A DNA stretch of 64,000 nt from Rhabdornis inornatus (Eukaryota; Chordata; Aves; Passeriformes; Rhabdornithidae), in assembly GCA_013397075.1 (NCBI GenBank), contig VWZS01008191.1, positions 162,286 through 226,285 of the forward strand, read 5' to 3'. Shown one piece after another: positions 55,626 to 64,000 of the stretch. The notes under the pieces were generated by a model. The model was not told the origin of the DNA, ran no database searches, and worked only from the letters and a program-made list of their open reading frames with translations. A program made the position numbers and the translations under genes. Every line of letters begins with the position of its first letter. The first letter of the stretch is position 1.

Positions 55626-57457
55626 CCAGAGTGAACTTGTCCCTGGATGAACAGAAGATTTTTAAGGTGGAAGGTACGCTGGAATCCCATTGGAGTATTA
55701 GGGGGATGGGTTTTGGCATGAGGCAAATTCTCTTCTCTAGGCTGCATGGAGCCCAGATTTTTTAAGAAAAATATTCAGAGAATCCCACTCTGTGATTTCT
55801 GCCTTTAAGACCAGGCTGTGGACACCCACTAAAAAATGAAACCAAGAGTGGATGTTGGAAATGCTACTGGAAATGAGCACAGGACCAAGGGAAGGGGGTC
55901 ACAGCTGAGCTGATTTGGTCTCAAAAGCCAAGAGAAGGAAAAGTCTCTGACATTTTGGTGTTCTTCACAGCACATGGTGTCCCAGGAATGCTTTGCCAAT
56001 GAACAGTGCAAGTGCTACTGCTCTGTCTGAGTGCAAAGCAAAGCAGCTGAGCTGCCCCACGAGTGAGGAGAGCTTGAGTCACTGCATTTGGCACCACAGG
56101 AGTCCAGAGTCTCCAAATGTCCCACCCAGCCCTGCAGTGCCCATAGGGACCACAGCACTTCTGCTTTACTCACTTTCCCTTCTGCTTCTCAAACTCCCCT
56201 GTTACCTCTCTCCAGATGGGGTTTGGGGACAATGCCAGGGGCCCCATGTCCCACCTGGCACTGCTCCTCTGGGTGCTGCCCTCTGATCTACCCAGACTGT
56301 CACCACAGCCTGTCCCAGCCTCTGGTGCTTGAACTTCTTCTCATGCAGGATGGAGAGTGACATTAACTCCCCTCTATTTCCTCACCTTTGCTCTTCCCTA
56401 GAGCATCCCATCATAAGTTTGTCAGAGTCCCAAGAGCCTTTCTCTGTCTGAGATCACAATCCTCATCTTCTTTTTAGCTTCCCAGCTGCTGTCCCTTTCC
56501 ACATTCCCTCCAGTGACCTGACCCAGGGAGTGAAGGCCATATCATAACATCAGATAAATATTTATTCTGGCTTTATTTTTTTTTAAGGAAAATTCCCAAT
56601 CTTACCATTTTGGAAAAACACTGTAGCAATGTTAGGAAGAAAAATGACAGCAGTGATCAACTCAAAGCCCTTCACAGTCCTGTAACCTTATGTAGCAATA
56701 AAATAAAGGTGATGAGCGCTTTCTCTTAAATTAATAATTTTATTTGTACAACTCTAGGCAACTTCTAGACTTAATAGGATGGAAAGGGACCATTTAAGGT
56801 TCAGGAGCATTTGGGGTGAATAACGCCTTTAAAGAAAAGTCAGCAAACTCAGAACCTTGAACTTCAAAGCTGCACTGGGTAATAAGAATTGACCATCAGC
56901 TCTCTGTGCTCTTCTGTTCAGGCCATGTTCTCATTCTGTGCTGTTTCAAAGCCAATATTTATGTTCCAGGTGGTATCTATGGATCTTTTTTATCTTGTCA
57001 AACTGGATCTTGGAAGGCAAATACCTCCACCGCTGTTCTGCTGAGCACACTTTTTATCTCTTTCTCAGTGATTGTTACTGGGCTAGACTTTGTTCTGGTC
57101 AAATTGGTCTCAAACCAGCTGATGATTGAACTGATCTCTAACCTAGGCTCTGCTCTTTGGAGAATCACAGCTCCCTGCAGGTCTGAGTGTGGCACAGCTC
57201 ATCGTGACAGAAAACAACTCAGCTTAAAGGTGTCCAGTCCTTCCTGTTGTATGTTTTGGTAGAAAATGAGATTATCCTGGTTAAATCATCTGGCAAATGC
57301 TAAGAGCCAAGAGAAGCAAAGCCATCCCCTGGCAGAGTTTCTGGCCTGATGGATGAGCATGGAAATCCATTCCTCAGACAGGGAGGAGGAGAATCTCTTC
57401 TCAAGTTTCAGTTTGCATTTTTTAAAGCACAACAAAAGCAGATTGAAAATCTGCTTC
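55626..57457. other. CYP8B1-ACKR2 intergenic interval
   Basis: About 1.8 kb between the CYP8B1 promoter and the ACKR2 3' end. I see unique sequence with several short open frames and an AT-rich T-tract patch (56560-56585), but no exon, RNA gene or clear repeat. Confidence 0.4.
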
Positions 57458-57463
57458 TTTATT
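57458..57463 (-). terminator. ACKR2: Candidate ACKR2 poly(A) signal
   Basis: TTTATT on the + strand (AATAAA on the - strand), about 270 nt after the ACKR2 stop. It is the first canonical hexamer downstream; further copies occur near 56738 and 56565. Confidence 0.4.
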
Positions 57464-57733
57464 TGCCACTGCCTCACATACTCCAGATGGAAACTGGGTT
57501 TCTTCCACTAGTGTGGAAGAATAATAATAATATTTCATAATAATTCCACATGCAACAGAAACAGATCCAACATGTACTTTTCCAACCCCTGTATGGAAAG
57601 TGCTCATCTCGAGGCTGTGGCTACAATGAACTATCTGGTTACACAGTGCTGTGGCTCACACCAACTCCATCATGGACAGGACTTGTAAAATACAGCACAG
57701 AGGGCACACACATAATGTAAATAATGTAAATAT

Positions 57734-58801
57734 TTATGATGCATTTGTGATGCTCAACATTTCTATCTGAGCTGTGTATCTGCTGCAAGACGGGCTCGTC
57801 TGGGAGTCCTGGATGGAAAAGAAAGCTCCTCTCCTAAAAATGGCCTGAGGGATCTTCCACAAATACGCCCTGAACCGTTTCTTCACAAAAGCATAGAGCA
57901 AGGGGTTGAGACAGCAGTGGACAAAGGACAAGCTCTCCGTGATCTGCAGGGCATAGTCCAGTGTCCTACTGCTTTCACAGCTCCTGATCACACCGACATC
58001 TTGCAGGGAGTGGAGGATGAGCACAATGTTGTAAGGACACCACAGCACAAAGAAGACCCCCACCAGAGTAAGGACTAAGCAGAGAGCTCTCCTGGAGCCA
58101 GGTATCTGTGAGGTGTTGAGGACACACGCAATGCGGGAGTAGCAGAACGTCATGAAGAGGAAGGGGAAAAGGAATCCCAGGGTGTTTTGAATCACCCGAA
58201 AGACAACTTTCCAAAATAAGTGTTCCTGGCCGTAATCCTGGGTGCACATGATGGTTTTGTTGTAAAATTGCCTTGTTCTGGTGAAGAGGCCATCAGGAAT
58301 GGAGAGAGCTATGGAAAGAATCCACATCACCAACAAGATGAGGATGGAATTCCTCCACACCGTGGAGCTGTGAGGAGAGCAAGCATGAACTATCCGTAGG
58401 TACATGTCCAGGCTCATGCAGCTCACAAAGAAGATGCCACTGTAGAAGTTCAGAGTGTACATGGCATTTAAGAATGGGCACAAGGTGTCCCAGGTGACCC
58501 ACTGAGAAATGTGCAGAGCCCAGAAAGGAAGAGTCAGCAGCAGGAAGAAGTCTGAAACCACCAGGTTCAGCAGATAGAGCTCAGTCATCTTCTTTTTCTT
58601 CTTGATGTACATGAGGAGAACAGTAAAGAGGAGAGCATTCCCAGCCATTCCAACCAGGAAGATCACGGTGTAAAATGATGGCAAGAACACCCTGCTGAAG
58701 GAGAGCACCTCCTCTTTGGTGCAGGGGCCATAGAGATCATAATCCTCCTCATCCAGGTATTCATACGGGTACTCACTCGAATTGGCAGCACCCAGCCACA
58801 T
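57734..58801 (-). CDS. ACKR2: Atypical chemokine receptor 2 (D6 decoy receptor)
   Basis: Seven-transmembrane receptor that in mammals scavenges inflammatory CC chemokines without G-protein signalling. 355 codons from the ATG at 58801. The N-terminus is acidic and tyrosine-rich (EYPYEYLDEEDYDLYGPC, candidate sulfation sites). TM1 follows FLPSFYTVIFLVG; loop 1 has a run of five lysines; TM3 ends SCMSLDMYLRIVHA, so the G-protein motif DRYLAIV is altered (human ACKR2 has DKYLEIV). ECL2 has an NKT glycosylation site; TM6 is FFVLWCPYN; TM7 reads LDYALQITESLSFVHCC followed by NPLLYAF. LDYALQxTES with the broken DRY identifies ACKR2. The frame stays open to an ATG at 58888, but a strong splice acceptor (AG at 58853-58852) falls between, so coding should begin at 58801 or in an upstream exon. 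Confidence 0.93.
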   Translation of the reverse strand: MWLGAANSSEYPYEYLDEEDYDLYGPCTKEEVLSFSRVFLPSFYTVIFLVGMAGNALLFTVLLMYIKKKKKMTELYLLNLVVSDFFLLLTLPFWALHISQWVTWDTLCPFLNAMYTLNFYSGIFFVSCMSLDMYLRIVHACSPHSSTVWRNSILILLVMWILSIALSIPDGLFTRTRQFYNKTIMCTQDYGQEHLFWKVVFRVIQNTLGFLFPFLFMTFCYSRIACVLNTSQIPGSRRALCLVLTLVGVFFVLWCPYNIVLILHSLQDVGVIRSCESSRTLDYALQITESLSFVHCCLNPLLYAFVKKRFRAYLWKIPQAIFRRGAFFSIQDSQTSPSCSRYTAQIEMLSITNAS

Positions 58802-58934
58802 GTCTGTGGTTGTTGCTGTCACTCCCAAGGTTATGTTTGACCAGTGGCTGCCTAGGAGCAAGGCAAAGGGATCAAAGTGTTGTTGCAATTCACACAGGAA
58901 GCAAACATCACATCACAGAGGGTTTTTCCTTAGT

Positions 58935-59250
58935 TCATAGAATCACAGAATGATTTGGGTTGCAAGGGACCTGAAAGATCATCTCGTTCCAACCCCTGCC
59001 ATGTGCAGGGACACCTTCCACTATCCCAGGTTGCCTCAAGCCCCATCCAACCTGGCCTTGGACACTTCCAGGAATCCAGGGGCAGCCACAGCTTCTCTGG
59101 GCACCCTCACAGCAAAGAACTTTCTCCTAATATTTGATCCAAACCTACCCTCTTTCAGTTTGAAGCCGTTCCCCCTTGTCCTGTCACTCCATGCTCTTAT
59201 AAAAAGCCCCTATTTGTCTTTCTTGTAGGCTCCCTTCAGGTAATGGAATT
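58935..59250 (-). mobile_element. CR1 3' fragment, nearly consensus
   Basis: Minus orientation: CATAGAATCACAGAATGATT, ACACCTTCCACTATCCCAGG, CCTTGGACACTTCCAGGAAT, GTTCCCCCTTGTCCTGTCAC. Directly upstream of the ACKR2 coding exon. Confidence 0.9.
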
Positions 59251-59739
59251 TCACAGGTTTAAATTTCTGCTACTGTCTGGTGAGTATTTTGTGTCCTGAA
59301 CAACTTGGCCTTGGCCTAAGCATGGGGATAGCTGTCTACATGTACATATATTACAAAAAAAAAAAAAAAAAAGTTATGCTTTCTTTACTCAGACACATAA
59401 AAATGAATGAGCATGGTTTCCTCTGATATAAGTCACTTCTTCCTCCTGACACACCACAAGCTTTTAGCGAAGTTTCTGCTTCAAATTACAGGAAATCCAC
59501 CACCACAGCTCACTGTGAGCTGCTTATATTCACCTGGGTCACTACTGAAAAAGCAGCGTCTCAATTCTTGGTAAAGAAGAACCTGCCACCAGCACCTTTA
59601 TGTCAGTGGGGCTGTTCCCAGAAGGGAAATGCTGAACATCTTCCTGCTCCTGGGAGGACACTGACCCCTCCCCATGCCAACTCCAGAACTAGAAGACATG
59701 GATTCTGGTAAAAGGCATTAGTAAGTGGAAAATATAGAA

Positions 59740-59870
59740 TTCATAGGATCCCAGAATGGTTGGGGTTGGAAAGGACCTTGAAGATCATCTTGCTCCAACC
59801 CTCTTGCCCTGCAGGGACACTTTCCATTATCCCAGGCTGCTCAAAGACTCATCCAAGGTGAGGACATGTA
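59740..59870 (-). mobile_element. CR1 3' fragment, short
   Basis: Minus orientation: CATAGGATCCCAGAATGGTT, GGAAAGGACCTTGAAGATCA, TTCCATTATCCCAGGCTGC. Confidence 0.85.
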
Positions 59871-62639
59871 GGCAGCAGAATCCAGTCCTGAATTATGGTG
59901 AGAGGGAGAGATTCAGCTGGAACAACATTGCTGGAATCAATTCTGCATGAGACAAGGCATGAGACAACCCCTGCAGTGGTCACTCCCTGGAACTGTGGAT
60001 GTCAGTGTTTAGATAGCTGCAGCCCAGATTTCAGGAAATGGTGAGTGATTGGGAGCCTCCTACTTTTGGGATCTGATTTTCAGGAAAAAAGCTGTCACCG
60101 AGGAGTCCATTTCACAGAGTAGGAGATGGGATTTGCCTGGTACTGTTGGCACTTTGAAGGTTAATGAGGAGTTTAAAAATCAAGGTTAATCTTCAGATTC
60201 TGACAGCAAAACAAAAAACAGTTTTGCAAAAAACTCGTGTAAACATCCCTCCACCCCTAAACCACACATTTTTTCAGCCATGGCCAAAGCTACCCATCTT
60301 TCCTCTGGGGCTCATTTTCCAGCAATCCCAGACAAGCCTGGTTGTACAGCTCCAGTCTCTCCTTGAGGATCTGTTTCTCCCTGCAGAGATCTGCAGCCAC
60401 TCAGAAATGAGAACATAGTCCCCAGCTGTGCTGTGCATCCCAGTGAGGACATATCCCATGGTGGATCTGCAGGTTTTAGGGATGGCTCCCTCCCCACAAG
60501 CACCCCAGGAAAAGGGGAGCCCCTCCACCCCACAGGCTCAGAATGGATGTGCAGCTGTAAGGGGTGAAGCCCTGGACATACCTGCTGTGGTCCCATGACT
60601 GGAATTGCTCAAATACCTATTCCAGGCAGTTCCAGGCAGCTGAAAAGAAAAGAAAAATGGGTTTGAGCTGGATTGAAATGTTTTCACACTGTTCTTTGGC
60701 AAGTGCTGCAGAGCACTTCAGACGGAGCAGTGGGAGAGCAGAGATCTGCCATGGGAAAGTGCCATAAAAAGACTTGTCTGGGAATTAGCTTTTTAAAATT
60801 TCTTTTCTGTATCATATTTTAAAGGAAGTTCACCCTCAGATGTGACTGCACGCCTTTGGGAGGAAACCAAAGCTGCCCACCCTGCTGATCATTGCAACAC
60901 TCAAGACTGCTAAATACCTTCCCCCTCACACCCCCTCTGCCCACACAAAGACAAACCATTCCCAAAATTTGCATTTGGGATCTCTTCCAGCTCACTGAGA
61001 TCCATTTTCTCCCTCTGCCACACTCTTCTCCCTCCACATCAGCCCGGCACTGGCGTCCACATCCCCATCCTGTACCTCAGAGTGGAAGGGGGGGCTGAGC
61101 TCAGGAATTAATCCCCATCCCAAACTGGCCACCTTTCAAAAACAAAAGAGGACCTTGCCAGGTTTTTTTGTGTGGCTTTGTCTACAAGCAAGAAGCAGAA
61201 AAGGCACTTACAGGAGCTTCTTCTCTTGCTTCCATCCCGCCAGAGGCTTGAACCAGGCTTTTAGGAATTTTTGCTTGTGTAGGAGGACAGTCAGGAAATG
61301 TGAGCTCAGTGTAACCTCTCTGGTTTTGTTTTGCTTTTCCTGGTGTTCATCATTCCCTGGCAGCACTATGATCTCCACCCAGCTGGAGAACAACATCTAC
61401 AACAGCTCCCAGGGCTGAGACCCTGCTGTAAGAATACATGTGTTTTCCAGGAAATCTGAACAACCCACGTGCCACCTGGATGCTGCAGGATCCTGGTGGA
61501 GCAGAAACCACCTCTGCTGGAGCAGAAATGGCCTCTGCCAAAGGTGTTTCTGATTAAATGTTTTATTAGAGTTTTTGGGCATCAGCACTGGTGAGTGGTC
61601 ACACTCCTGCTCATTTCCTCACCTCACCAACAAACAGGGCCATGGGAACACCCTGGCTATGCCAAGGCTTCCCCTGTGTCAACCCCAGTGCATTTTATAC
61701 ACCCCAAACCACCCTGGTAAAAACAGGAGAGCAGAGCAGCAGTGATGCTCCACATCTAATCCACTCCATGGCAGGTGGATTCGCAGAGAGAAATTTATGT
61801 TATTTTTACCCATTTCCATGTTTGCCATCATCTGCTGCTGCTGCACTTAAAATATACCCTATAATAAACACATATTACTATAATGTGTGTGCAACACACA
61901 CATTAGCAGAGAGCAAGAAGCCACTCATAGAGCTGAGACACTGGACAAGCACAAAAGGAAGCTGCAGCTGACAGAGGTTTCATTAGGCCAGCAATTAAAA
62001 TGAAATAAGTTTTTGTTTTTAATTGAGTTTCTGCCCTGAAGCAGAGAATTAAACGTGCCTCTGAGAGCCACTGGAGAAAGTGGCCTTCACTGTAATTTAT
62101 TACAAGATTTTAACTCAATTTCAGGGCTGGTAATTGCATAGATTTTTTTGTTCCCTTTCAGACTGCAGGGCCCGAATGGCTTTGACAATTAAGGTAACCA
62201 GATTAGGGGTTAATGGGCAGCACATTTAGAGAGATGCAGTGCTTGTCTGAGCCACTTTATTTTGTGCCACATGTCGGTGGCAGAGTGACCCTGCAGGAGC
62301 AGCAGCTCTGCCTTCCCCCAGCTCGGAGATGGGGAGGTACAAACACTACACACGAACACTGAGCTTACAGACAAAAGGATTTATCTTTACTGTTTTGCTC
62401 TGACAATCTGTTCTCAGATTTAGGAGAAGGTTTTAGGCATCTTTGGGATCCCAGTGGATTCTTCTTCCTCTTCCAGAGTACAGTTTAAGTCAGGAGCAAT
62501 TTCTAGGCTGTCTCTGGGCATCAAAATCCTGGCACGCAGTGGGGGTAAATCGAGATCTGCTTGAAAGCTGAAATATGGGAAAACATAGTCAATGACATAA
62601 TTCAGCGGCAAGAAAATCAGACTGAGGGAAAGCCAGAGG

Positions 62640-62785
62640 AGCTGTGGCTGTCCTGGAAGTGTTCCAAGTTGGACAGGGCTTGGAGCAACCTGGTCTGATG
62701 GAAGGTGTCCCTGCCCATGGCAGGGGTGGAATGGGATAAACTTTAAGGTCCCTTCCAACCCAAACCATTCCATCATTCTGACATC
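62640..62785 (+). mobile_element. CR1 3' fragment
   Basis: Plus orientation: TGGAAGGTGTCCCTGCCCAT, TTCCAACCCAAACCATTCCA with the ATCATTCTGACATC end. Confidence 0.85.
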
Positions 62786-62827
62786 AGATGGAAGCTCTTC
62801 GACAAAGGACAAAGTAAGAGCCCAAAT

Positions 62828-62890
62828 TTCACAGAATCTCAGAAGGGTTTGGGTTGGAAGGGACCTTAAAGATTGTCTCATCTCAACAAC
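62828..62890 (-). mobile_element. CR1 3' stub, inverted relative to its neighbour
   Basis: Minus orientation: CACAGAATCTCAGAAGGGTT, TGGGTTGGAAGGGACCTTAA. Tail-to-tail with 62640-62785 across about 40 bp. Confidence 0.75.
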
Positions 62891-63349
62891 AGGGAAGATG
62901 TGTGCTGATGTCTTTACAAACAGTTCCATGGGTGAGGGGATGGCTGTTAATGGCTTTGAAATGGGATTTAATGTCTGTACCAACTTCGGGCAGCAGGTTT
63001 GTTCCAGAGCCCGGACAGTTTGGCTCCTGAAACAGCCAAATGGGGCTGCACAACCCTGAACTTCTGAATTTGGGGTAAAATTACAGGTTCAAGGGGGGAT
63101 ATGTGGCAGGAGGTTTGGGAAGGATGCACCTTCCTGGTACCTCGGCCAGTAGGGGAAGGAAGTTTGGGATAAAATGAGTTTCAGATAAAAGGAGTTTAGG
63201 ATAAAAGGAGGCTACACCATCCAAAACCTTGAAAGAGAAAACCCCGCGGGCTGTGCCCCAGTGGCCTCTCTCCCTTTATCCCAATAAAGCTGCAGGACCC
63301 CTCTGTCTCCTTTACGGACACCGGCTTTTCCCAGCGGGACTTCTCGCAC

Positions 63350-63595
63350 ACATCCCAACCCCAGCCATGGGCAAGGACATCTTCCACTGTCCCAGGTTGC
63401 TCCAAGCCCCATCCAGCCTGGCCTTGGACACTTCCAGGGATCCAGCAGCAGCCACAGCTTCTCTGGGCAACTTATGCTGAGGCCTCACCACCCTCACAGG
63501 GAACAATTTCTTCCCAATATCTAATCTAAAACTCCTTCCTTTTAATTTGAAACTGTTCACCCTTGTCCTGTCACTCCACGGTGCTGCCAGCAGTG
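63350..63595 (-). mobile_element. CR1 fragment at the edge of the CpG island
   Basis: Minus orientation: CCATGGGCAAGGACATCTTC, CCATCCAGCCTGGCCTTGGA, TCCCAATATCTAATCTAAAA, CCCTTGTCCTGTCACTCCA. It stops about 100 bp before the island. Confidence 0.88.
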
Positions 63596-63694
63596 TGTCT
63601 CCATCTGACTCTCACAGTGTGACACCGCGGGAAGTTTTTGAAACGAAGGGCAGACAAGCTGCAGAAGCCGGCAGTAGCTGTTTTTCCGCCCTGC

Positions 63695-64000
63695 AGACGA
63701 TGCCAGACGCACCGTTTGGGGCTAAACCAGAGCCCTCACCCTCACCCGGGTCTCGGAGCTGCGAACGCGCGCAGGCCCTGACTGAGGCGGGGCCCCGCAG
63801 CGCCCCCTGCCGGCCGCTCCGCGCCGCCGCCGCACTGCGGAGCGCCGCGCGCTGACGTCACCGCCCGCCCCCGCACCCGTATAAGGAAGCGGTGGCCGCG
63901 GCCACGCTCCGGATTGGCTGTCGGTGGGCGCGCGGCACTCTGGGAGTTGTGGTCCCGGCGGAGGGGCGGGGCGGAAGCGGCCAATAAGAGGCGGGGGGGG
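63695..64000. promoter_or_regulatory. CpG-island promoter, probably bidirectional (ACKR2 / next gene, likely HIGD1A)
   Basis: A sharp rise in CpG and GC content from about 63700 to the end. Elements by eye: perfect CRE TGACGTCA at 63853-63860; TATAAGG on the + strand at 63880-63886; CCAAT boxes at 63913-63917 (- strand) and 63981-63985 (+ strand); a ZNF143/SBS-like element at 63937-63955 (- strand reads GGACCACAACTCCCAGAGT); GC box GGGGCGGGG at 63963-63971; ETS-like GCGGAAG at 63971-63977. Head-to-head ACKR2 and HIGD1A in human suggests that HIGD1A starts just past the window edge. The gene identity is inference; the promoter character is directly visible. Confidence 0.7.

Larger units (their letters stand above)
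58852..63694 (-). other. ACKR2: Upstream region/5' intron of ACKR2
   Basis: Nearly 5 kb between the ACKR2 coding exon and the CpG island. The acceptor at 58853 implies that at least one 5' exon lies upstream, probably at the CpG island (63.7-64.0 kb) as in mammals where long ACKR2 transcripts start next to HIGD1A. The interval contains five CR1 pieces and a run of A at about 59354-59371. I see no other coding exon. Confidence 0.45.

Noticed and set aside
58802..58888. Upstream ATG extending ACKR2 by 29 codons
   Set aside because: A strong acceptor (CTTGCTCCTAG on the - strand) lies at 58862-58852, so the extra ATG is intronic. The Met at 58801 matches the expected N-terminal length.
1..64000. 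CRISPR arrays, operons, tRNA or rRNA genes
   Set aside because: No regularly spaced direct repeats with unique spacers, no prokaryotic gene layout and no cloverleaf or rRNA sequence seen. The only tandem array is the 26-bp minisatellite without spacers.

Overview
This window is vertebrate nuclear DNA, almost certainly from a bird. The evidence is split, GT-AG-bounded exons, many short 3' fragments of CR1 retroposons on both strands (the typical avian interspersed repeat), avian-looking endogenous-retrovirus LTRs, and proteins that read as tetrapod orthologues. I cannot fix the species from the sequence alone; a songbird is only a guess.

About 52 kb (start of window to about 52.2 kb, + strand) is the 3' half of one gene, obscurin (OBSCN), the giant sarcomeric Rho-GEF/Ig/kinase protein. 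I read 38 coding exons by hand. In order they encode the end of the DH (RhoGEF) domain, a PH domain, two Ig domains, an alternative obscurin-A tail with its own stop codon (14.6-19.5 kb), then the obscurin-B extension: a low-complexity linker, an Ig domain, the first kinase domain, a very long disordered linker in a single 3,547-nt exon, an Ig domain, an FN3 domain and the second kinase domain, stopping at 50966. Splice phases agree at every junction. The B path totals 8,112 nt (2,703 codons plus stop) and the A path 2,622 nt (873 codons plus stop). The first B-specific exon is in phase only with the exon ending at 8287, so A and B should be mutually exclusive endings.

Downstream, in tail-to-tail orientation on the - strand, is the intronless CYP8B1 gene (sterol 12-alpha-hydroxylase of bile-acid synthesis; 53950-55479), with a TATA-like/CCAAT/FOXA-like promoter just upstream. 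Next on the - strand is ACKR2 (atypical chemokine receptor 2, D6; 57734-58801), whose coding region lies in one exon behind a clear splice acceptor. The last 300 bp are a CpG island with a perfect CRE, CCAAT boxes, GC box, ETS-like and ZNF143-like sites. By analogy with the human locus this is probably the shared ACKR2/HIGD1A promoter.

The introns hold the unusual material: a solo LTR with perfect 6-bp target duplications lying 36 nt before an Ig-exon acceptor; a second LTR starting about 15 nt after a kinase-exon donor, with an older relative 20 kb upstream; a 26-bp minisatellite that begins exactly at a splice donor; a 41-nt T tract just after the donor of the obscurin-A-specific exon; and about 20 CR1 fragments. 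I see no CRISPR array, operon or other prokaryotic system, and no tRNA or rRNA gene.
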